Part shown: positions 25,782-34,067 of the stretch, piece after piece
How the letters are laid out: every line of letters starts with the position of its first letter
Numbering within the stretch: position 1 is the first letter of the stretch
NCBI GenBank assembly: GCA_026125795.1
Contig: JAHCKM010000004.1
Span: forward strand, 434,001 to 498,000
Direction: 5' to 3'
DNA: 64,000 bases
Origin: Burkholderiaceae bacterium
Lineage (GTDB): Bacteria; Pseudomonadota; Gammaproteobacteria; Burkholderiales; Burkholderiaceae_C
The notes under the pieces: generated by a model
The model's database searches: none
The model's input: only the letters and a program-made list of their open reading frames with translations
What the model was told of the DNA's origin: nothing
Position numbers and translations under genes: made by a program

Positions 25782-27071
25782 ATGTTGCAGATCATCGACC
25801 GCAGGTTGGCCGGCAAGAACAAGTCGATCGGCAATCGTGAGCGCTTCCTGCGCCGCTACAAGACGCAGATTCGCGAGGCGGTCAAGCGCGCGGTCGACGG
25901 CCGCGGCATCCGCGACATCGAACGCGGCGAGGAGGTGCGCATCCCGAAGAAGGATGTCAACGAGCCGGTGTTCCACCACGGCCAGGGCGGCGTGCGCGAG
26001 ATCGTGCACCCGGGCAACAAGGACTACGTGCGCGGCGACCGCATCGAGCGGCCCAAGGGCGGCGGTGGTGGCGGCTCGGGCAAGGGGCAGGCGAGCGACT
26101 CCGGCGAGGGCGAAGACGACTTCACCTTTGCGCTCAGCAAAGAGGAGTTCATGCAGGTCTTCTTCGAGGATCTGGCCCTGCCGCACATGATCCGCACGCA
26201 GCTGGCCGAGACGCCCGAGTGGAAGAGCCAGCGTGCCGGGTTTACCGCAGAGGGCACGCCGAACAACCTGCACGTGCTGCGCTCGATGCGCGGTGCCATC
26301 GGCCGGCGCATCGCCATCGGCTCCGGCTCGCGGCGCGAGTTGCATGAGCTCGAGGACAAGCTGGCCGAACTGAAGCGCCATCGCGATCGCAGCGACGCCG
26401 TGAAGGAGCGTGAGATCCACGATCTCGAGGAGCAGATTGCGGCGCTGCGGGCGCGGCTGCTGCGCATCCCGTACCTCGACCCGATCGACCTGCGTTTCCG
26501 CAACCGCATCAAGGTGCCGGTGCCCACCACCAAGGCGGTGATGTTCTGCCTGATGGACGTGTCGGGCTCGATGGACGAAGCGCGCAAGGACCTCGCCAAG
26601 CGTTTCTTCATTCTGCTGTACCTGTTTCTCACCCGGCACTACGACAAGATCGACCTTGTGTTCATCCGCCACCACACCCAGGCGCAGGAGGTCGACGAGG
26701 AGAACTTCTTCCACGCGCGCGAAACCGGCGGCACGGTGGTGTCGAGCGCGCTGGTGCTGATGGAGGAGATCATCCGCGCGCGCTACTCGCCCAGTGAATG
26801 GAACATCTACGGCGCGCAGGCCAGCGATGGCGACAACTGGCACCATGACTCGGGCCGCTGCCGCGAGCTGCTGTCCGACAAGCTGCTGCCGCTGGTGCGC
26901 TACTTTGCGTACGTGCAAGTCGCCGAAGAAGAGCAGAACCTGTGGGAGGAGTACTCGCAGCTCGCCGAGGCCCACCCGCACTTTGCGATGCGCAAGGCGA
27001 CCGAGGCCTCGCAGATCTATCCGGTGTTCCGCGACCTCTTCAAGAAAGAGGGCACGGCGGCGGCCGCATGA
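25782..27071 (+). CDS. yeaH: YeaH/YhbH family protein (DUF444)
   Basis: 429 residues. Charged N-terminus, a glycine-rich linker near residue 95, and a von Willebrand A-like region containing MFCLMDVSGSM (DxSxS metal site) in the second half. Partner of the PrkA kinase in the conserved stress operon. It starts 28 bases after prkA, and its stop overlaps the spoVR ATG (ATGA). Confidence 0.95.
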   Translation: MLQIIDRRLAGKNKSIGNRERFLRRYKTQIREAVKRAVDGRGIRDIERGEEVRIPKKDVNEPVFHHGQGGVREIVHPGNKDYVRGDRIERPKGGGGGGSGKGQASDSGEGEDDFTFALSKEEFMQVFFEDLALPHMIRTQLAETPEWKSQRAGFTAEGTPNNLHVLRSMRGAIGRRIAIGSGSRRELHELEDKLAELKRHRDRSDAVKEREIHDLEEQIAALRARLLRIPYLDPIDLRFRNRIKVPVPTTKAVMFCLMDVSGSMDEARKDLAKRFFILLYLFLTRHYDKIDLVFIRHHTQAQEVDEENFFHARETGGTVVSSALVLMEEIIRARYSPSEWNIYGAQASDGDNWHHDSGRCRELLSDKLLPLVRYFAYVQVAEEEQNLWEEYSQLAEAHPHFAMRKATEASQIYPVFRDLFKKEGTAAAA

Positions 27072-28624
27072 GCCGTGCGAAGCCGCTGCGCGGCCCGCTG
27101 CCGCTGGGCAAACGGCCCGAGCAGCACCTGCCGGGCCCGAGTGACTGGTCGTTCGACCTGATCGACCAGTACCACGTCGTCATCAGGCGCACCGCTCAGC
27201 GCTTCGGCCTCGACACCTATCCGAACCAGCTCGAGGTCATCACCGCCGAGCAAATGATGGACGCCTATGCCAGCGTCGGCATGCCGGTGAACTACCGTCA
27301 CTGGAGCTATGGCAAGGAGTTCATCTCTACAGAGAAGAACTACCGCCGCGGCCATATGGGATTGGCCTACGAGATCGTCATCAACTCCAACCCCTGCATC
27401 AGCTACCTGATGGAGGAAAACACGATGGCCATGCAGGCGCTGGTGATCGCGCATGCCGCCTATGGCCACAACAGCTTCTTCAAGGGCAACTACCTGTTCC
27501 GCATGTGGACCGATGCGTCGTCGATCATCGACTACCTGGTCTACGCCAAGAACTATGTCGCCGAGTGCGAGGAGCGCCACGGGCTCGACGCCGTGGAGGA
27601 GTTTCTCGACTCGTGCCATGCGCTGGCGAACCACGGTGTCGACCGCTACCGTCGGCCCAGTCGCAAGTCGCTGGCGCAGGAGCTGCGCGAGCGCAAGGAG
27701 CGTGAAGCCTACGCGCAGCGCCAGGTCAACGACTTGTGGCGCACGCTGCCGCGGCGCGCCGACAAGTCCGGCGAGGCGTCGGAGATACGGCGCTTTCCCG
27801 AGGAGCCTCAGGAGAACCTGCTGTACTTTATCGAGAAGAACGCGCCGCTGCTCGAGCCCTGGCAGCGCGAGGTGGTGCGCATCGTGCGCAAGGTGGCGCA
27901 GTACTTCTACCCGCAGCGCCAGAGCCAGCTGATGAACGAGGGTTGGGCCACGTTCTGGCACTACCACATCCTGAATCAAATGTACGACGACGGCTACCTG
28001 ACCGACGGCGTGATGATGGAGTGGCTCAAGTCGCACACCAACGTGATCTACCAGCCTCCGGTCGGGCACCCGGCGTACAGCGGCATCAACCCGTACGCGC
28101 TCGGCTTCGCGATGTACAACGACCTCAAGCGCATCTGCCAAGCGCCGACCGACGAAGACCGCCAGTGGTTCCCCGACATCGCCGGCGCCGACTGGGTGCC
28201 GACGCTGGACCACGCGATGCGCAACTACAAGGACGAGAGCTTCATCGGCCAATACCTCAGCCCGAAGATGATGCGCGAGTTCCGCCTCTTCACGATCGTT
28301 GACGACGAGAAGGAAAGCGAGCTCGAGGTCGCTGCGATCCACGACGAATCGGGCTATCGCCGCGTGCGCGAAGCTTTGTCGCGTCAATACGATCTGGGCT
28401 CACGCGAGCCCAACATCCAGGTGTGGAACGTCAACCTGCGCGGCGATCGTTCGCTGACGCTGCGGCACTTCCAGCACAACGACCGGCCGCTGTCCGACAG
28501 CGCTCAGGAAGTGCTCAAGCACGTTGCCCGGCTGTGGGGATTCGGCGTCCAGCTCGAAAGCGTCAACGCGGCAGGCGAGGTGACGGGCACGTGGTCGGTC
28601 ACTGCCCCCGAGCACGACAACTGA
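27068..28624 (+). CDS. spoVR: SpoVR family protein (YcgB)
   Basis: 518 residues, full length. Family blocks are WSFDLIDQYHVVIRRTAQRFGLD, HWSYGKEFISTEKNYRRGHMGLAYEIVINSN split over residues 75-110, and MNEGWATFWHYHI, whose Glu and His could bind metal. The N-terminus MSRAKPLRGPLPLG overlaps the yeaH stop. Its molecular function is not established; in spore formers it affects the cortex, elsewhere it travels with prkA and yeaH. It ends 15 bases from the converging subtilase gene, with no clear terminator between. Confidence 0.95.
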   Translation: MSRAKPLRGPLPLGKRPEQHLPGPSDWSFDLIDQYHVVIRRTAQRFGLDTYPNQLEVITAEQMMDAYASVGMPVNYRHWSYGKEFISTEKNYRRGHMGLAYEIVINSNPCISYLMEENTMAMQALVIAHAAYGHNSFFKGNYLFRMWTDASSIIDYLVYAKNYVAECEERHGLDAVEEFLDSCHALANHGVDRYRRPSRKSLAQELRERKEREAYAQRQVNDLWRTLPRRADKSGEASEIRRFPEEPQENLLYFIEKNAPLLEPWQREVVRIVRKVAQYFYPQRQSQLMNEGWATFWHYHILNQMYDDGYLTDGVMMEWLKSHTNVIYQPPVGHPAYSGINPYALGFAMYNDLKRICQAPTDEDRQWFPDIAGADWVPTLDHAMRNYKDESFIGQYLSPKMMREFRLFTIVDDEKESELEVAAIHDESGYRRVREALSRQYDLGSREPNIQVWNVNLRGDRSLTLRHFQHNDRPLSDSAQEVLKHVARLWGFGVQLESVNAAGEVTGTWSVTAPEHDN

Positions 28625-28639
28625 GCAGGCCGGAAGCAC

Positions 28640-30499
28640 TCACTTCACTGACACGTCGATCCCGAGTCTGGCGATCGTCGCCTTCGGATTGATCAGGTTC
28701 ACGCGTCCTTTTCGGTCGGCGTTGGCCAGGATCATTGCCTTGACCTGCGTGGCCGTCAGCCCGGGATCGAGCGCAAAGAGCTTGGCCGCCAGGTTGGTCA
28801 CCTGCGGCGCAGCCATCGACGTGCCCGACAACTTCAGGCGCTCACCGCCGGGGATCAGGCTGTCCACTTCAAAGCCGTTGGCGTGCACGACCACCGTCTT
28901 GCCGAAGCTCGAGAAGCTGGTCTCGTCGCCCGCCTGATCGACCGCTCCGGCGGTGATCAGGTTGGGCAGATCGAACCCGGCCGGGATGTACTCGACGAAG
29001 TCGGCATTGTTGTCCTCGTTGCCGGCGCCGGCGACGAACAGGATCTCCGGCGCGCCCTCGAGCGCAGCCTTCAGCGCATCGCGCTCGATACCGAACAACG
29101 CCTGCGCGATCTTCTTGCGGTCCTCGCCGTCCTTGCCGATGCCGTGATAGGCCAATGCCGACTCGTAAAAACCGGGTCCGTAGCGCCAGCTCATGTTGAC
29201 AACGCGGGCGCCGGCAGCCTTGAGCCCCTCCGCCGCGCGACGATAGACCGCCGCAAACGAGCGCGCCAGCGCCTCGCTCGGCATGGGCGGCGCGCTGAGG
29301 TGGCTCCAATGCATCGCCACCGGATACACCGACGCGAACGGATTGCCCGCCACGGCGATCCCGGCCACATGGGTGCCGTGGGTGTACATGGTCGCCAGCG
29401 CAAGGTCCTCCTTGAACGCCTTCACCTGCTCGGGCTTGATCTGCGCCAGGGTGCGCTTCAGCAGCCGCGCCTCGTCGGTGTCGAGCGCCGCGCGCAGATC
29501 GAGGCTGCCTTTGACCAGGCGCTTCAGCGTCGGCCAACGCGGTTGTGCATCGCCGAGCGGGCGCAGCAGGTCGGACACTGCGTTGCCGTCGCGGTCGAAA
29601 GCCAGGCCGCGCTGAGCAGTGCCCCTGAACAGCGCCATGTCGACACCGGAGTCCCAGATGCCCACGACCACGGGCTTGGCGGGCGCCGACATCGGCAATG
29701 TGATCAAGCGCCCACTCCAGCGATCGGGCTTGGCGGGCGAGGCCTTCATCTGACGCTCGATCAGCGGCGCCAGTCCGGCGATGATCGCGGCACGGTGGGG
29801 CAGCAAGTGGTCGAGCTGCGCGCGCGCACCGATCAACGCAGCCACCATGCTGTCGTCGACCCGGCGGTTGGCGTTGCGCGCCGCCTCGTCGGCCTGCGCG
29901 CGCATGCCGCCGATCACCAGCGACGGCTGAGAGATCTCGAGCTGGCCCTTCATCGCCTTGACGCTGTCCTGCACGTCGGTCCAGGGCATGGCCGAAAAGC
30001 GCTGCGCAACCCAAGCCTGCAGCGCGTCGGCGTCCTTGCCTTCTCGTTTCATCCGCGCCACCAGCTCGGACAACACCCCGATGGTGAGCTTTGGCCCGGG
30101 CTTGTCCTGCAGTGCGCGCAGCTGCACCGCCAGCGGTGCCACGGCCGCCCAGTCGCCGCGCAGCAGCGCGATATTCAGCCGAGTCGACACCATCGCCCGA
30201 AGCGTGGCGGCGTCCTGGATGTCGAAGCGCGCCAGGTCGGCGACGATGTCGCGCTCGAGCGCGTCGGCCAGCGGCATCAGGTCCGACACCGGACCCTCCA
30301 GCAGCTCGCTCGGCAGCTTTGGCAGCAGGTGCGTGCGCCGCGGCAGCTGGTCGGCGCGCGAGATCGGCGTCTTGGCGGCGGCCGGGTCGTGCGGCCAAGC
30401 CGGTGCGGGGATCAATGCCGCCCATGCCGCCAACGCGCCCAGGCACGCCCACATCGCGGGAGGGGTGCGTCGCGTCGAGCGCTGAGCGTCGGGCGTCAT
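28640..30499 (-). CDS. Exported subtilisin-like serine protease (S8)
   Basis: 619 residues. Hydrophobic signal segment (about 16-36, ending PAWPHDPA), an N-terminal helical region (about 60-260) with no recognised domain, then the S8 catalytic domain: D283 in GIWDSGVD, H374 in THGTHVAG, oxyanion N494 in AGAGNEDN and S561 in SGTSMAAPQ. All catalytic residues are present. There is no autotransporter barrel, so it is presumably periplasmic or secreted by the general pathway. The ATG at 30499 was chosen because the signal segment follows it. The helical region could be a propeptide or an interaction domain. Confidence 0.9.
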   Translation of the reverse strand: MTPDAQRSTRRTPPAMWACLGALAAWAALIPAPAWPHDPAAAKTPISRADQLPRRTHLLPKLPSELLEGPVSDLMPLADALERDIVADLARFDIQDAATLRAMVSTRLNIALLRGDWAAVAPLAVQLRALQDKPGPKLTIGVLSELVARMKREGKDADALQAWVAQRFSAMPWTDVQDSVKAMKGQLEISQPSLVIGGMRAQADEAARNANRRVDDSMVAALIGARAQLDHLLPHRAAIIAGLAPLIERQMKASPAKPDRWSGRLITLPMSAPAKPVVVGIWDSGVDMALFRGTAQRGLAFDRDGNAVSDLLRPLGDAQPRWPTLKRLVKGSLDLRAALDTDEARLLKRTLAQIKPEQVKAFKEDLALATMYTHGTHVAGIAVAGNPFASVYPVAMHWSHLSAPPMPSEALARSFAAVYRRAAEGLKAAGARVVNMSWRYGPGFYESALAYHGIGKDGEDRKKIAQALFGIERDALKAALEGAPEILFVAGAGNEDNNADFVEYIPAGFDLPNLITAGAVDQAGDETSFSSFGKTVVVHANGFEVDSLIPGGERLKLSGTSMAAPQVTNLAAKLFALDPGLTATQVKAMILANADRKGRVNLINPKATIARLGIDVSVK

Positions 30500-30611
30500 C
30501 GGACGTTTCGATGTGTGTTGGGTCCCGCACGCTAGCGGCCGCGCCGCAACCCGGCGAGCCCGATGCGACGGATGGCGGCTTGCCGGCCGCCGATCACGCA
30601 CCCCTGCGGGC

Positions 30612-32024
30612 TCACAACGTGAAGATCTTGCCGGGGTTGAGGATGTTCTTCGGATCGAGCGCGCGCTTGAGCGTGCGCATCATCTCGACGCTCGCCTCAC
30701 CGGTCTCTTCCACCAGGAAGCCCTGCTTGTGCAGTCCCACGCCGTGCTCGCCGGTGCAGGTGCCTTCCAGCCTCAAGGCGCGCCGCACGAGCTGCAGGTT
30801 CAGCCGCTCGGCGGTCTCCCACTGCGTCGGGTCCTTGGGGTCGATCAGGTAAGCCACGTGGTAGTTGCCGTCGCCGACGTGGCCAACGATGTAGTACGAC
30901 AGCCCCGAGTCATCGGCCTCGCGCACCGACTCGCCGATCGCCTCGGCCAGGCGCGAGATCGGCACGCAGGCGTCGGTGGTGACCGTGCGGCAGCCCGGCC
31001 GGGCCGCCATGCCGGCAAAGTAGGCGCGGTGGCGCGCCGTCCACAGCCGCGTGCGCTCCTCGGGCGTGGTGGCCCACTCGAAATCCTCGCCGCCGTGCTC
31101 GTGCGCCAGCCCCTGCACGACCGCGGCCTGTTCCTTCACGCCGCTGTCGCTGCCGTGGAACTCCATCAGCAGCATCGGCGTCTCGCGCAGACTCAACTTC
31201 TCATGCTTGTTGACGGCGCGCACGGCGTTCGCATCGAGCAGCTCGACCCGTGCGATCGGCACGCCGAGCTGGATCATCTCGATCGTCGTGTCGACCGCCG
31301 CTGCCACGGTCGGAAAGTGGCAGATCGCCGCCGAGATCGCCTCGGGCAGCGGGTACAGCTTGAGCGTCACCTCGGTGATCACGCCGAGCGTGCCCTCGCT
31401 GCCCACCATCAGCCGGGTCAGGTCGTAGCCGGCGCTCGATTTCTTGGCGCGTGTGCCGGTGCGGATCACGTCGCCCGACGCCGTGACCACCTCCAGCGCC
31501 AGCACGTTCTCTCGCATCGTGCCGTAGCGCACGGCGTTCGTGCCCGACGCCCGCGTGGCGGCCATGCCGCCCAGAGTGGCGTCGGCGCCCGGGTCGATCG
31601 GGAAGAACAGACCCAGGTGCTTCACCGCCTCGTTGAGCTGCTTGCGCGTGACACCGGGCTGTACGGTCACGGTGAGGTCTTCGGGGTTGATGCGCAGGAC
31701 CTCGTTCATGCGGCCGAGATCGAGGCTGATGCCGCCTTGCACAGCCAGCAGATGGCCCTCGAGCGACGAGCCGACACCAAACGGGATCACCGGCACGTCG
31801 TGCTGGGCCGCGAGCTCGACTGCGGCGGCGACGTCGGCGGTCGACTCGCAGAACACCACTGCATCGGGCGGCGCCACTTCGAAAGGCGACTCGTCGCGGC
31901 CGTGCTGATCGCGTACTGCCTGCGCGCGGCTCACACGATCGCCAAAGCGCTCGGACAATGCCTTGTGCAGGCTTTCGGGCGCCGGGCGCCGCACGGCCGA
32001 TGTCAGTTCATGGGGTGCGTTCAT
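30612..32024 (-). CDS. FAD-linked oxidase, GlcD/D-lactate dehydrogenase type
   Basis: 470 residues. The FAD-binding PCMH domain is visible in VPVIPFGVGSSLEGHLLAVQGGISLDL and GADATLGGMAATRASGTNAVRYGTMRENV. The C-terminal domain ends with GHVGDGNYH and CTGEHGVGLHKQGFL, the metal and substrate region of D-lactate and glycolate dehydrogenases. GGGAG precedes the ATG at 32024. No GlcE or GlcF gene is adjacent, so a single-subunit D-lactate dehydrogenase (cytochrome type) or D-2-hydroxyacid dehydrogenase is the best guess. Confidence 0.9.
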   Translation of the reverse strand: MNAPHELTSAVRRPAPESLHKALSERFGDRVSRAQAVRDQHGRDESPFEVAPPDAVVFCESTADVAAAVELAAQHDVPVIPFGVGSSLEGHLLAVQGGISLDLGRMNEVLRINPEDLTVTVQPGVTRKQLNEAVKHLGLFFPIDPGADATLGGMAATRASGTNAVRYGTMRENVLALEVVTASGDVIRTGTRAKKSSAGYDLTRLMVGSEGTLGVITEVTLKLYPLPEAISAAICHFPTVAAAVDTTIEMIQLGVPIARVELLDANAVRAVNKHEKLSLRETPMLLMEFHGSDSGVKEQAAVVQGLAHEHGGEDFEWATTPEERTRLWTARHRAYFAGMAARPGCRTVTTDACVPISRLAEAIGESVREADDSGLSYYIVGHVGDGNYHVAYLIDPKDPTQWETAERLNLQLVRRALRLEGTCTGEHGVGLHKQGFLVEETGEASVEMMRTLKRALDPKNILNPGKIFTL

Positions 32025-32120
32025 CGTCAATCTCCCGGCCGATGGGCCATTGTAGAAAGCCGGCGCGGGGACCGGGACCGCGGGGTTACGATGCTGCAAT
32101 GGCTTTGCCCCCCCACTGAC

Positions 32121-32699
32121 ATGGGTCATCGTCTGACCCGCATCGCCACGCGCACCGGCGACGACGGCACCACCGGCCTGGCCGACGGCAGCCGTGTGCC
32201 CAAGAGCCATCTGCGGATCGCTGCCTTGGGTGATGTGGACGAGCTGAACTCCCAACTCGGCGTGCTCCTGGCCGAACCCTTGCCCGACGACGTGCGTGTG
32301 CTGCTGCAGCAGATCCAGCACCAGTTGTTCAATCTCGGCGGCGAGTTGTCGCTGCCGGGGCAGACGCTGTTGAAGCCGGAGGAAGTGGCGGCGCTCGATG
32401 TTGCGCTGGAGCACTACAACGCCACGCTGCCGGCGCTGGCCGAGTTCATCCTGCCTGGCGGCGCGCGCAGCGCCGCCCTTGCGCACGTGGCGCGCACCGT
32501 GGCGCGGCGCGCCGAGCGCGCGCTGGTCGTGCTCGGCGCGGCCGACGCGGTCAACGCCGCGCCGCGCCAGTACCTCAATCGGTTGAGCGACCTGCTGTTC
32601 GTGCTGGCACGTGTGCTCAACCGCGCCAACCTCGACGGCCTGGGCGGCGACGACGTCTACTGGCGCAGCACGCGTCTGGAGCGCGACGCCAAGAGCTGA
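32121..32699 (+). CDS. Cob(I)yrinic acid a,c-diamide adenosyltransferase (PduO type)
   Basis: 192 residues. Converts reduced corrinoid and ATP to the adenosyl form. Family signatures are IATRTGDDGTTGLADGSRVPKSH (split over residues 8-30), DELNSQLG, the later PGGARSAALAHVARTVARRAER, and LNRLSDLLFVLARVLNR. The ATG at 32121 starts MGHRLTRIATRTGDDG. It is divergent from the FAD oxidase. No cobalamin riboswitch was seen in the 96-base gap. Confidence 0.95.
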   Translation: MGHRLTRIATRTGDDGTTGLADGSRVPKSHLRIAALGDVDELNSQLGVLLAEPLPDDVRVLLQQIQHQLFNLGGELSLPGQTLLKPEEVAALDVALEHYNATLPALAEFILPGGARSAALAHVARTVARRAERALVVLGAADAVNAAPRQYLNRLSDLLFVLARVLNRANLDGLGGDDVYWRSTRLERDAKS

Positions 32700-32709
32700 C
32701 GAGCACTCA

Positions 32710-33843
32710 TCAGCGTCGACGCGTCCGCACCGCGTCGCTCAGCGTCTGGAGCACCTTGACCGAATCATCCCAGCCGATGCAGGCGTCGGTGATGCTCTTG
32801 CCATACTCGAGCGCCCCCGGGTCGTCCTTGCCGGGGCTGAACTTCTGTGCGCCGCCGTTGAGGTGGCTCTCGATCATCACGCCGAAGATGCAGCGCGTGC
32901 CGCCGGCTATCTGCGAGCCGATGTCGCGCGCCACGTCGATCTGGCGCTGGTGCTGCTTGCTGGAGTTGGCGTGGCTGCAGTCGACCATCAAGCGGCACGG
33001 CAGCTTGGCTTCCTCGATCTCGCGGCAGGCGGCCGCGATGCTGCCGGCGTCATAGTTCGGCGCCTTGCCGCCGCGCAGGATCACGTGGCAGTCGTGGTTC
33101 CCCTTCGTTTCGACGATCGCGACCTGGCCGTTCTTGTGCACGGACAAGAAGTGGTGTGGCCGCATCGCCGCCTGGATCGCGTCAACTGCAATCTTCAGGT
33201 TGCCATCGGTGCCGTTCTTGAAGCCGATCGGCGCCGACAGCCCTGAGGCCAGCTCGCGGTGCACTTGGCTCTCGGTCGTGCGAGCGCCGATCGCGCCCCA
33301 GCTGATCAGGTCGCCGATGTACTGCGGGCTGATGACGTCGAGGAACTCGCTGCCGGCCGGCACGCCGAGCCGGTTGATGTCGAGCAGCAGCTGTCGCGCG
33401 ATGCGCAGCCCCTCGTGGATGCGATAGCTCTCGTCGAGGTAAGGATCGTTGATCAGGCCCTTCCAGCCGACCGTGGTGCGCGGCTTCTCGAAGTACACGC
33501 GCATCACGATCTCCAGCGTGTCGTGAAAGTGCTTGCGCTGATCGCGCAGCTTGCGCGCGTACTCGAGCGCCGCCGCGGGGTCGTGGATCGAACACGGGCC
33601 GATCACGACCAGCAGCCTGTCGTCGTCGCCGTGCATGATCTTGCGCACCGTCGAACGCGTGTGGCCGATCAGCTTCTCGACCGGCGTGCCGGCGATCGGA
33701 AAGAACCGGATCAGGTGCTCCGGCGGCGGCAGCGGAGTGACGTCGCGGATGCGCTGGTCGTCGGTCTGGCTTGTCTTTTCGCTCAGTGCGTAGCCAAGGG
33801 TCGCGCTGTCTTGCGGCGTACCGCTGGTCGATCGGGGGGCCAT
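32710..33843 (-). CDS. aroG: 3-deoxy-7-phosphoheptulonate synthase, class I
   Basis: 377 residues. First step of the shikimate pathway: phosphoenolpyruvate plus erythrose 4-phosphate. Class I AroAI-alpha features: LVVIGPCSIHDPAAALEYA, VGWKGLINDP, ISWGAIGARTTESQVHRELASG and MVDCSHANSSK. An N-terminal extension of about 35 residues is normal for feedback-sensitive forms. Upstream is a leader peptide gene rich in Phe, Tyr and Trp, and a terminator, so expression is very probably controlled by attenuation. Which aromatic amino acid inhibits the enzyme is not decided. Confidence 0.96.
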   Translation of the reverse strand: MAPRSTSGTPQDSATLGYALSEKTSQTDDQRIRDVTPLPPPEHLIRFFPIAGTPVEKLIGHTRSTVRKIMHGDDDRLLVVIGPCSIHDPAAALEYARKLRDQRKHFHDTLEIVMRVYFEKPRTTVGWKGLINDPYLDESYRIHEGLRIARQLLLDINRLGVPAGSEFLDVISPQYIGDLISWGAIGARTTESQVHRELASGLSAPIGFKNGTDGNLKIAVDAIQAAMRPHHFLSVHKNGQVAIVETKGNHDCHVILRGGKAPNYDAGSIAAACREIEEAKLPCRLMVDCSHANSSKQHQRQIDVARDIGSQIAGGTRCIFGVMIESHLNGGAQKFSPGKDDPGALEYGKSITDACIGWDDSVKVLQTLSDAVRTRRR

Positions 33844-33872
33844 CGAGTGCTCCTGGATTTCGCGAGGGCAAG

Positions 33873-33901
33873 AAAAAACCGCCGGTGTTGCCGGCGGTTT
33901 T
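33873..33901 (-). terminator. Attenuator terminator before aroG
   Basis: Read on the minus strand, AAAACCGCCGG, loop CAACA and CCGGCGGTTTT form an 11-bp stem that runs into TTTTTTC. This is a textbook intrinsic terminator, placed 30 bases before the aroG ATG. Its first arm can instead pair with CCGGCGG at 33944-33950 inside the leader peptide gene. Confidence 0.9.
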
Positions 33902-33921
33902 GTCTGGTTTGTGTCGTGTCG

Positions 33922-33999
33922 TCAGGTGCGCACGTTCGTCCAGCCGCCGGTTGGGGGCGAGAACCAAAAGTACGCAAAGAAGAACGGGTCGCGACGCAT
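33922..33999 (-). CDS. aroG leader peptide (aromatic attenuation)
   Basis: A 25-codon frame from ATG at 33999 to TGA at 33922-33924. Residues 6-13 are FFFAYFWF, and a second Trp is at residue 20: five Phe, one Tyr and two Trp in all. Such a run beside a DAHP synthase gene is the mark of a ribosome-mediated attenuator, as in E. coli pheL. When charged Phe, Tyr or Trp tRNA is short, a ribosome stalling in the run would leave 33944-33950 free to block the terminator. No Shine-Dalgarno is visible. A TAGAGT (34008-34013, minus strand) could be a -10 giving a nearly leaderless message, but it lacks a good -35. Confidence 0.85.
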   Translation of the reverse strand: MRRDPFFFAYFWFSPPTGGWTNVRT

Positions 34000-34067
34000 G
34001 GGGCGCGACTCTAGCACGCTTCCTGAACGCTTTGCGCGGCGCGCTCGGGCCCCGCTTTCTCGGTGGC

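Noticed and set aside
32025-32120. Cobalamin riboswitch before the PduO-type gene
   Set aside because: The divergent gap is only 96 bases, too short for the element, and lacks the B12-box.
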